Notes under the pieces: model-generated | Told to the model about the DNA's origin: nothing | The model's database searches: none | The model's input: the letters and a program-made list of their open reading frames with translations, nothing else | In this document: one piece after another, positions 1-5,791 of the stretch | Layout: every line of letters starts with the position of its first letter | Position numbering within the stretch: position 1 is the stretch's first letter | Origin: Candidatus Sulfotelmatobacter sp. | Lineage (GTDB): Bacteria; Acidobacteriota; Terriglobia; Terriglobales; Acidobacteriaceae | Length of the DNA stretch: 12,957 nt | Direction of reading: 5' to 3' | NCBI GenBank assembly: GCA_030037515.1 | Contig: JASHRE010000187.1 | Coordinates: forward strand, 1 to 12,957 | Translations under genes and position numbers: made by a program

Positions 1-1
1 C

Positions 2-433
2 CCGGAAGCACTGCTCAAAGGCGCTCTGTTCACGGTTAGTTACGACGAAATGGTGATCGTGAAAGATATCGAAGTATTCAGTTTGTGCGAACACCACATG
101 CTGCCGTTTTTCGGGAAGGTGCACGTGGCGTACATTCCCAAAGGGCGGGTGATCGGTTTGAGCAAGATTCCGCGGCTGATCGAAATCTTCTCGCGCCGAT
201 TGCAGATTCAGGAACGGCTGACGACCCAGATCGCCGAAACCATTCAGCACGCGATCGAGCCGCAGGGCGTGGGAGTGGTGATCGAGGCGCGGCATCTGTG
301 CATGATGATGCGCGGCGTGGAAAAGCAGCACTCGGCGGCGGTGACGTCGTCGATGCTGGGCGTCTTCCGCGACGGAGAAGAAACGCGGTCCGAGTTTCTG
401 TCGCTCATCCGCCAACGCCCGAACGGCGTGTAA
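2..433 (+). CDS. folE: GTP cyclohydrolase I, 3' part (5' end outside window)
   Basis: Catalyses the first step of tetrahydrofolate/pterin synthesis, converting GTP to 7,8-dihydroneopterin triphosphate in the cytoplasm. The reading frame is open from base 2, so the gene enters from the left edge; about 143 C-terminal codons are present of a usual 180-220. The ATG at base 50 is internal, because residues before it (LFTVSYDEM) already match the family. Visible family motifs are SLCEHHMLPF, whose Cys and second His are zinc ligands, the YIP-x-x-x-VIGLSKIPRL segment, RLQIQERLT, and HLCMMMRGV, which carries the third zinc ligand Cys. The C-terminus (TSSMLGVF...EFLSL) is complete and ends with TAA. 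An 85-bp gap containing a palindrome separates it from the next gene, so co-transcription is uncertain. Identification is firm. Confidence 0.96.
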   Translation, partial: PEALLKGALFTVSYDEMVIVKDIEVFSLCEHHMLPFFGKVHVAYIPKGRVIGLSKIPRLIEIFSRRLQIQERLTTQIAETIQHAIEPQGVGVVIEARHLCMMMRGVEKQHSAAVTSSMLGVFRDGEETRSEFLSLIRQRPNGV

Positions 434-436
434 GAA

Positions 437-458
437 CCCTGAATCTGGGTGGCCACCC
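437..458. repeat. Palindromic element downstream of folE
   Basis: GGGTGGCCACCC at 447-458 is a perfect 12-bp palindrome. An ACCC at 437-440 can also pair with the GGGT at 447-450, giving two alternative hairpins. It sits 14 bp after the folE stop. Only a short, interrupted T stretch follows (464-469), so it is not a convincing intrinsic terminator. It could be a REP-like intergenic palindrome or a weak terminator. The palindrome is certain; its role is not. Confidence 0.4.
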
Positions 459-518
459 TAGACGGTTTTCGTGGAGTGGGGAGTTCCAGTGTTATAGTCA
501 GGGCTTCATCGAAGAGCT

Positions 519-1277
519 TTGAGCCGAGCCAATTCCAAAAAATCATCAGCCCGTCTGCGGGGCAACGTTGCGCTCGTCACGGGCGCAACCCGGGGCATCG
601 GGTTGGCAGTCTCCCGAGCGCTTGCGCGCGAAAGCTGCAATCTGATTTTGACCGCCCGCGATGCGTCAGCACTATCGCGAGTCAGCGAAGAGCTTGCCAA
701 GCCGCGCGGGACGAGGGCGACGATCCGCGTCCTTGCGCAGGCCTGCGATGTCCGCGACCCACACTCGGTGGATGCGCTGTTTCGCGCGATTCGTCCGGAA
801 CATTCTCGTCTCGACATTCTGATCAACAACGCAGGAATCGCCCACGCAAATTTGCCGGTCGACAAGCTGTCGTTTCCGGCCTGGAAAGATGTGCTTGCCA
901 CCAATCTCGACGGAACGTTTCTGGTGACCCAGGCCGCACTGGCGATCATGCGGCGTGGGGGCACGATTGTGAACAATCTCTCGATCGCCGCCAATCGTGT
1001 GTTTCCCGGCTCGGCCGCCTACATCGCGTCGAAACACGGAGCACTGGGGTTCACGAGGGTGCTTCGCGAAGAGCTTCGGCCGCGCCGTATTCGCGTGATC
1101 GGATTGCTCCCCGGCGCAACCGATACGGACATCTGGAAAGTGCTCTGGCCGCAGGCTCCGCACCGAAAAATGATCTCGCCGGAAGCGGTGGCACAAGCCG
1201 TGCTTGATGCGATCTTGCTTCCATCAAATGCCACCATAGAGAGTCTAGAAGTCCTGCCCAGCGGGGGGACGCTGTAG
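519..1277 (+). CDS. Short-chain dehydrogenase/reductase (SDR), NAD(P)-dependent
   Basis: A 252-residue classical SDR, the usual length for single-domain family members. The Rossmann cofactor motif TGATRGIG is at residues 21-28, NNAG at 103-106, the structural Asn at 129 (TNLDG), and the catalytic Ser155, Tyr168 and Lys172 (YIASK) have standard spacing; PG at 198-199 precedes the substrate loop. The start is TTG at 519. No ATG fits, since the protein must begin before the glycine motif. A TATAGT box (493-498) and a weak GAAGAG (511-516) lie just upstream. The substrate cannot be read from sequence. Proximity to folE raises a pterin-reductase role, but the cofactor motif is the ordinary SDR form, not the TG-x3-R-x-G form of PTR1/FolM reductases. 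The family call is secure; the function is open. Confidence 0.92.
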   Translation: MSRANSKKSSARLRGNVALVTGATRGIGLAVSRALARESCNLILTARDASALSRVSEELAKPRGTRATIRVLAQACDVRDPHSVDALFRAIRPEHSRLDILINNAGIAHANLPVDKLSFPAWKDVLATNLDGTFLVTQAALAIMRRGGTIVNNLSIAANRVFPGSAAYIASKHGALGFTRVLREELRPRRIRVIGLLPGATDTDIWKVLWPQAPHRKMISPEAVAQAVLDAILLPSNATIESLEVLPSGGTL

Positions 1278-1324
1278 CGCAGCTCGCGTCTGCTCGCCTT
1301 TTCGCTCTTTCGGGGCCAAGTACA

Positions 1325-1923
1325 ATGCGGCCGCTCAATGCGGAGGAAATCTCAAAGAAGATCTATCTGTCTCTCCTCAGTGGAGGTCTGGCTGCGGCTT
1401 TCGCGCTTCCCACCTCAGCCCAGAACACCAACAGCAACACCGCGATCAAGCCAGCCGACAGCCCGTCGAGGCTGCTGCTGGATTCGTGGAACGACATCGG
1501 ACGCAGGCTCGTGGCCATGGCCGAGGATATTCCAGAGGACAAATTCGATTTCGCACCGACGCCCGCCCGGCGCGGCTTCATCGCGCAACAGCTCCATGCG
1601 GCGGGCGCCAACTATTACTTCATCAATCCCGCCCGAGGCCGAAAACCGCCCGAAGGCGATCCCGAGCGCCATCGTTTCAAAACCAGGGCAGACCTAGTTG
1701 CTTTCGTGAAGAAGTCGTTCGCCGACGGAGCTGCCCTGAAGGGGAAAAAGGCCTGTCCGATACCTTTGTCGATCCCTTTTCACATCAGCATGTTCGGCTT
1801 GGCGATTGCTGCCTGGGGATTCATCGAACACAGCGGGAACGTTACAGCCAACTCATTGTTTATCACCGGATCTCCGGTCTTGTTCCTTCCGAGTCACGGC
1901 CGAAGAAGTATCAGTTCCGGTGA
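1325..1923 (+). pseudogene. Secreted DinB-family protein, frameshifted
   Basis: The N-terminus is a signal peptide (hydrophobic core about residues 14-28, TSA-Q cleavage near 32). It is followed by a DinB-like four-helix fold: SWNDIGRRLVAMAEDIPEDKFDF, then the metal-type His91 (QQLHAAGANYYF) and His169 (FIEHSG). After Gly171 (codon GGG at 1835-1837) the frame loses homology. Shifting back one base restores a typical DinB ending, ERYSQLIVYHRISGLVPSESR, that stops with TGA at 1921-1923. One G missing from the GGG run explains this. The unshifted frame continues to 2146, but its last 100 or so residues are low-complexity and antisense to the rhomboid gene. A strong ribosome-site-like GGAGGAA (1342-1348) has no start codon at normal spacing, which also hints at decay. 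Either a decaying gene or a sequencing error. The biochemical role of these secreted DinB proteins is unknown. Confidence 0.8.
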
Positions 1924-1986
1924 TCCGTTTGGTCCCGTGTCGCAAAATCGGCAAGAAGTGGGGCACCCACCGCTGTCATTTTATCC

Positions 1987-2685
1987 TCAACGATACGCGT
2001 ACGGGTATCGTCGCGGACGTTCGGAGAACATTTTGACCATCAGCATGCCTGCGACAAATCCGCCAACGTGTGCCCATACGGCGACACCGCCAACATCTCG
2101 TCCGACGCCGGCCGCCGACAAAGTCGAGGCACCGGTGAGGAACTGAATCGCGAACCACTCGCCGAGCACAATCCAAGCCGGCAAGTAAAGGACGAACACG
2201 AAGAACCACGTCAGCACTCGCGCCCGCGGATAGACGACGAAATATGCCCCCAGCACACCCGCAATAGCACCGCTCGCGCCCACGGCCGGAACATTCGAAT
2301 GCGGATACATCGCGACCTGGGCCGCCATCGCAATCAGCCCCGACAGGAAATAGAACAATAGATACTTAAAATGTCCAAGATAATCTTCAATATTATCGCC
2401 GAAGATATACAAAAACCACATGTTACCGATCACATGCATCCACCCTCCGTGCACGAACATGGAAGTGAAAAACGGCGCTATCACCTGCCCGGGTGAATAG
2501 CGGTGCGAACCGGCAAGAAACGCGGCCAGGTGCGACGGCACTTCGCCAAATTCTTTCAAGAACACGATATAACGGTGTTGATCAAGCCTGGATTGAAACA
2601 AGTAGATCAGCAGATTAATCGCGATGAGAAACCAGTTTACATACGGCGTGCTGTAGCTCGGCTGATCGTCTTTCAGGGGTAACAT
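1987..2685 (-). CDS. Rhomboid-family intramembrane serine protease
   Basis: A 232-residue polytopic inner-membrane protein with about six membrane segments, the minimal bacterial rhomboid architecture. The catalytic serine is Ser138 in GASGAIAG and the partner histidine is His206 in WAHVGGFVAG. The family motif HGGWMHVIGNMWFLYIFG (79-96) supplies the oxyanion-side His84 and Asn88. All catalytic elements are present, so it is predicted active, cleaving transmembrane segments of unknown substrates. The start is the ATG at 2685, in the natural position before the first membrane helix; no clear ribosome site precedes it. It is divergent from truB and tail-to-tail with the broken DinB gene, whose shifted-frame stop lies 63 bp away. 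The short basic tail after the last helix faces the cytoplasm by the positive-inside rule. Confidence 0.95.
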   Translation of the reverse strand: MLPLKDDQPSYSTPYVNWFLIAINLLIYLFQSRLDQHRYIVFLKEFGEVPSHLAAFLAGSHRYSPGQVIAPFFTSMFVHGGWMHVIGNMWFLYIFGDNIEDYLGHFKYLLFYFLSGLIAMAAQVAMYPHSNVPAVGASGAIAGVLGAYFVVYPRARVLTWFFVFVLYLPAWIVLGEWFAIQFLTGASTLSAAGVGRDVGGVAVWAHVGGFVAGMLMVKMFSERPRRYPYAYR

Positions 2686-2706
2686 GCGGGTTCGTTGGAT
2701 TCAATG

Positions 2707-2797
2707 AATTTGATAAGTTGGTAGTCGTAATTGGAACGCGGAAGAGCCCGCACCTTGGGATCCGGTTTCAATTTTCTTCGTACTAAATTATCAAATT
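2707..2797. repeat. 10-bp inverted repeat bracketing the rhomboid/truB divergent promoter region
   Basis: AATTTGATAA (2707-2716) and its exact reverse complement TTATCAAATT (2788-2797) face each other across 71 bp. Both arms are AT-rich in a GC-rich setting and lie 22 bp from the rhomboid start and 15 bp from the truB start. They could be paired operator sites, or remnants of short 7-8 bp repeat clusters like those at 4608-4635 and 12049-12135. The repeat is directly visible; regulation is a guess. Confidence 0.45.
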
Positions 2798-2811
2798 ACT
2801 CAGTCTCGCTC

Positions 2812-3705
2812 ATGAATGGAGTTCTGATCATCGATAAGCCGGAGGGCATGACCTCGCACGACGTGGTCAACCGCGTCCGGCGCATTCTACACGAGCGCTC
2901 CGTGGGACACCTAGGAACGCTCGATCCGATGGCGACGGGTGTTCTTCCGCTGGTCGTCGGTGGCTTCACGCGCCTGGCGCAATTCTATACTCAGGCCGAA
3001 AAGACCTATGAGGGGACAATTCGGTTCGGCTTCGCGACCGATACCTATGACGCCGAGGGCGAACCCACAAGCCCGGCGGCATCAGTCAGCCTCGATTACG
3101 ATCAAATCGGTTCCCTTGCTGCGAATTTTAGGGGAGTGATCGAGCAGACGCCTCCACCATTTTCCGCCAAGAAAATCCACGGCGTTCCCGCGTACAAGCT
3201 CGCGCGCAAACATAAACACGTCGTCCTCAAGCCAGTTCGGGTTGAAATCAAGGAATTCGAGGTCCTCACCCTGGAGGGTGAACGGGTTCATTTTCGCGCT
3301 CGAGTTGCCTCCGGGACCTACATGCGATCGGTGGCCCACGATATGGGCAACAAACTGGGCTGCGGGGCGCACCTAGAGCAACTGCGGCGCACGGCCGTTG
3401 CAGAATTCACGCTTGAGGACGCGGTGACTCTCGATCAACTCGACGCCCTCAAGCCTTCGCAACAAGACTTCTACTTTCATCCGCGAAAGCTTCTTCCGCA
3501 ACTTCCATCCGTGACTGCTGATGAGGCCAATGCCGCCCGCATTCGCAGCGGCCGTCCCGTGAATCTGCCGGAACTCTCAGGCGCCCGGCAGGTCAAAGTT
3601 TTCCAGGGGCAGGCGGAATTAATCGCGATCGCCACTCGCGTAGCGGGCACGCTGTTTCACGCCAAATTGGTTCTTTGCGGAGAACGGACTTCCGTTGCGC
3701 ACTAA
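2812..3705 (+). CDS. truB: tRNA pseudouridine(55) synthase
   Basis: Isomerises uridine 55 in the T-loop of most tRNAs to pseudouridine, in the cytoplasm. With the ATG at 2812 the protein is 297 residues, a normal TruB length, and begins directly with the family's opening GVLIIDKPEGMTSHDVV. The catalytic aspartate is Asp38 in GHLGTLDPMATGVLPL. The KTYEG motif holds the active-site Tyr66; PPPFSAKK lies at 114-121 and SGTYMRSVAHD at 167-177. The C-terminal part (about 230-290) looks like the usual RNA-binding PUA-like extension. The frame is open upstream to a TTG at 2731, but those 27 residues are unlike TruB and overlap the promoter region, so the later ATG is preferred. No strong ribosome site is seen. 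In many bacteria truB sits with rbfA and infB; here it stands alone. Confidence 0.96.
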   Translation: MNGVLIIDKPEGMTSHDVVNRVRRILHERSVGHLGTLDPMATGVLPLVVGGFTRLAQFYTQAEKTYEGTIRFGFATDTYDAEGEPTSPAASVSLDYDQIGSLAANFRGVIEQTPPPFSAKKIHGVPAYKLARKHKHVVLKPVRVEIKEFEVLTLEGERVHFRARVASGTYMRSVAHDMGNKLGCGAHLEQLRRTAVAEFTLEDAVTLDQLDALKPSQQDFYFHPRKLLPQLPSVTADEANAARIRSGRPVNLPELSGARQVKVFQGQAELIAIATRVAGTLFHAKLVLCGERTSVAH

Positions 3706-3891
3706 ACTTCAAGGCAGGAAATTGGATCCCGAGGTTGATTCGGTGACCGCCCCGGGGCTAGTCGCTGCGCACTGTATTGCGCCACTGTATAAAGACGCCG
3801 GCCAACTTCAGCTGGATTCTCTGATGAATGCTGTTACAGTGTTTCCCCCAGGCCATAGTATCCAAAGGGAATCTTGCAAGAAGCTCCGTCC

Positions 3892-4608
3892 CTACAGTCG
3901 CTGGAGAAACACATTGGCGTCGGCCACCCGCGGAAAAAGTCTCTCGTCCGCCTGAAACTCCTTGGAATGCACGCAACGGCGGCTTCCGCGGAGCCTTACC
4001 GGGTGTTTGAGATGCAGCATCTCGTGGTAGACGATATATTCGAGCACGTATCGAGGTATGGCGGGATGATCGAAGATGCGGCTGATGATGATCGCATTGT
4101 GGGCCGGGTCGTAATGACCGAGGATTCGCCGGGTGCGGGTCTGGCTCCAACTCATGCGTGGACGGGCCATCAAGCCATGGAAAAAACGGAAGTTTAGTTC
4201 CTCGAAAATGCCGTCGAGATCGTAGAAATGCCCGCGCGGTGATCGCAATCTTTTCCGTCCGCGCGCCTGTCGGACCAAGTGCGCCTTGCGGACGATTTCA
4301 TGGCTGCCCACATACTTCCGATAACGTGCGGCGTTTCCCCGATCGATCGGCTTGCCATAGATCTTGGCGAGCAGAATGTGTGAGATCGCGCGTAAGACTG
4401 CTTCCGGCGCGCCTTCCAGCAGATCGGAAAGCCGTACCAGAAGACGGCCATTGCGGAGTCGAATCGTGTTGTTCAGATTCGCGAACGCAAAAAACTCGAT
4501 CTTCAACTCCGGAATCGAAGTCCCCGGCCTCAGTTCAAGATAGCTTTCCTGGAAAATTTCGAGCAGCCCTTCACCCACGGTGGAGTCAGAGTAACACGAA
4601 TGCGTCAA
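3892..4608 (-). CDS. SprT-like / M48-like zinc metalloprotein
   Basis: A 238-residue protein without signal peptide or membrane segment. The C-terminal half resembles the SprT-like zinc-peptidase domain: FEELNFRFFHGLMARPRMSWS (136-156) matches the family's entry segment. HEMLH (195-199) is the HExxH zinc motif with Glu196 as catalytic base, and a third ligand is likely at His214 or Glu217 (VHSKEFQ). The N-terminal 120 residues are not recognised; they contain a basic stretch (108-125) that could bind nucleic acid. The start is TTG at 4608, preceded by GAAGG at an 8-base spacing. This could be fortuitous, because that G-rich stretch is part of a short repeat array; a GTG at 4578 is the alternative. 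The gene is convergent with truB, with 186 bp between in which I see no RNA gene or clear terminator. Substrate unknown. Confidence 0.8.
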   Translation of the reverse strand: MTHSCYSDSTVGEGLLEIFQESYLELRPGTSIPELKIEFFAFANLNNTIRLRNGRLLVRLSDLLEGAPEAVLRAISHILLAKIYGKPIDRGNAARYRKYVGSHEIVRKAHLVRQARGRKRLRSPRGHFYDLDGIFEELNFRFFHGLMARPRMSWSQTRTRRILGHYDPAHNAIIISRIFDHPAIPRYVLEYIVYHEMLHLKHPVRLRGSRRCVHSKEFQADERLFPRVADANVFLQRL

Positions 4609-4635
4609 ACTTCGGACCTTCGACTTCAGACTTCA
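4608..4635 (-). repeat. Degenerate heptamer array at the start of the SprT-like gene
   Basis: Read on the minus strand, four consecutive 7-bp units follow the pattern YGAAGTC with a few mismatches (two exact TGAAGTC, then GAAGGTC and CGAAGTT). They run directly into the TTG start codon. The array supplies the only ribosome-site-like sequence for the gene. It may belong to a class of short tandem intergenic repeats, since other 7-8 bp clusters occur in this window. Confidence 0.45.
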
Positions 4636-4680
4636 TGATCTCAGGTCGCAGACTCCCTCGTCGGGCCTATGCTCGGGGTT

Positions 4681-4698
4681 GAATACTCTGTGGTATTC
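4681..4698. other. Small perfect hairpin after the uvrA-group operon
   Basis: GAATAC (4681-4686) and GTATTC (4693-4698) form a perfect 6-bp stem with a 6-base loop, 33 bp downstream of the last gene of the minus-strand uvrA group. On that strand no U-run follows, so an intrinsic terminator is not supported. It may slow or protect the 3' end of the transcript, or be chance. Confidence 0.25.
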
Positions 4699-4730
4699 GT
4701 GATAAAGCCGGTCTGAGGCGGAGGTGCGAC

Positions 4731-5297
4731 TTATCCCGGCCGCCCGGAGCCCGCGCTGGAATTGTTGTTGAGTTTCTTGTGCTTCGCGGCTTCTTCCTGA
4801 TCGTCCAGCAGCTTGCGGTGATCTTGGGCGGAGCTGTCGACGGTGTCGAGAGCGTTGGAGAGGACGAATTCGTATACGCTCGACTCCGAGCGCGGCACAT
4901 CTGCCGCCTCTTGGAGCGCGCGCAACTTGGCCTGGAATTCCGTGTCGGCCGCGATGATCAGCTTCAGTGGTTTCCGAATGTCATCACTGCGGTCGACATA
5001 GGTATCGATATTGTCGTTGAGCTCGTCGTAAAGAAGCTGAAAGTCGTCAAGCAGATCGTGCGTCTGCTGCGCGCGATCCTTTGTTTTCGGATCGCTGCGC
5101 ATCTGCTCTAGCTTAAACAGCCTGGTGCGTGCAAATTGCACGTAGAGCGCTAGCCGTTGCCTAGGTTCCCAGCTGGCATCGCGAACCTGGTCGATTTCAG
5201 CCTGCGTCAACGGATCACGGTGACGCTGCGCTAACGCCCAGCTGCCGGTAAGCAACAGCAAGGCAACAATTGCGACGGCGCGCGAACAGGCGTTCAT
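4731..5297 (-). CDS. Exported helical protein of unknown function (distal gene of uvrA group)
   Basis: 188 residues; not a family I recognise. A clear signal peptide occupies residues 1-23 (core AVAIVALLLLTGSWALA, cleavage before Gln24), so the mature protein is periplasmic or outer-surface. The rest is predicted nearly all helix, rich in Asp, Gln, Arg and Leu, without cysteine or a catalytic motif. The tail ends in an Asn/Ser/Gly-rich linker. The ATG start overlaps the stop of the upstream gene by 4 bp, so translation is probably coupled. The segment following its signal (ASWEPRQRLALYVQFA) has the same spacing of Arg and Leu as a stretch in the upstream neighbour, suggesting the two are distant paralogues. 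That is my reading by eye and is uncertain. Confidence 0.8.
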   Translation of the reverse strand: MNACSRAVAIVALLLLTGSWALAQRHRDPLTQAEIDQVRDASWEPRQRLALYVQFARTRLFKLEQMRSDPKTKDRAQQTHDLLDDFQLLYDELNDNIDTYVDRSDDIRKPLKLIIAADTEFQAKLRALQEAADVPRSESSVYEFVLSNALDTVDSSAQDHRKLLDDQEEAAKHKKLNNNSSAGSGRPG

Positions 5298-5779
5298 TTT
5301 CCGTTTCCACCTTGAGGAAACATGGCCGTCAACAGATCATCCCGGACGTGCTGCAGTTTGGTAAGAGCCTCGCGCAGCGGCGCCTGATAATCGTGCGGCA
5401 TGGAATGCACCAAATCGCTGATCCTGCGGGCCATCCCGCGGACTGCAATTTCGGTCTGCTTTTGATACTTGCGGGATTGGATGGCGTAGTCGCGCGCCAT
5501 TTCCGAATACGCCACCACGTCGGTCAGCGCGGTTTGCGCCTTCGAAAGATCGTCAGCCGCGTAGAGCTTGTCGGCCAAATCCATCTGCATCTCGGCAATG
5601 TGGAGACACAGATGCGGCCGATCCCGCATGCTCGCAGAAGACACGCGAGCTTTCAGCTCGTCGACCGTGGGATCGGCCCCGAATGCGGAGCTGCACAGCA
5701 GGGTTGCGAACAATAGCGCGAGAGCGATTCTGCCACAGAATCGTAAGTTATCCACTCGGCCCATATACCAGGCCCCCAC
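5294..5779 (-). CDS. Exported helical protein of unknown function (third gene of uvrA group)
   Basis: 161 residues at most; family not recognised. A signal peptide covers about residues 16-35 (IALALLFATLLCSSAFGA), leaving a roughly 125-residue helical, soluble mature domain with one cysteine (Cys58). The longest frame starts at GTG 5779. An ATG at 5764, preceded by a run of G at reasonable spacing, may be the true start; a GTG at 5755 is also possible. All keep the signal peptide. It begins 12 bp after the stop of the TPR gene and overlaps the next gene by 4 bp, so all three are surely co-expressed. A role beside the exported TPR protein in the envelope is the only inference the context supports. 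Confidence 0.8.
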   Translation of the reverse strand: MGAWYMGRVDNLRFCGRIALALLFATLLCSSAFGADPTVDELKARVSSASMRDRPHLCLHIAEMQMDLADKLYAADDLSKAQTALTDVVAYSEMARDYAIQSRKYQKQTEIAVRGMARRISDLVHSMPHDYQAPLREALTKLQHVRDDLLTAMFPQGGNGK

Positions 5780-5791
5780 ATCCGGCGTCAG

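Noticed and set aside
449..1207. 252-codon + strand frame overlapping the dehydrogenase
   Set aside because: Rich in Arg/Ser/Ala without motifs, whereas the overlapping frame at 519-1277 has every SDR catalytic motif.
1830..1842. Programmed -1 ribosomal frameshift in the DinB gene
   Set aside because: The site lacks a slippery X-XXY-YYZ heptamer and I see no stimulatory stem right after it; a lost G is simpler.
1838..2146. C-terminal extension of the unshifted DinB frame
   Set aside because: Low-complexity and Pro/Thr/Arg-rich, and its 3' part is antisense to the rhomboid gene; the -1 frame carries the family ending.
2731..2811. Longer truB start at TTG 2731
   Set aside because: The extra 27 residues do not resemble TruB and cover the divergent promoter; the ATG at 2812 starts exactly at the family's first motif.
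3706..3891. Possible RNA gene or terminator between truB and the SprT-like gene
   Set aside because: No tRNA-like fold, strong hairpin with T-run, or ribosome site could be found by eye.
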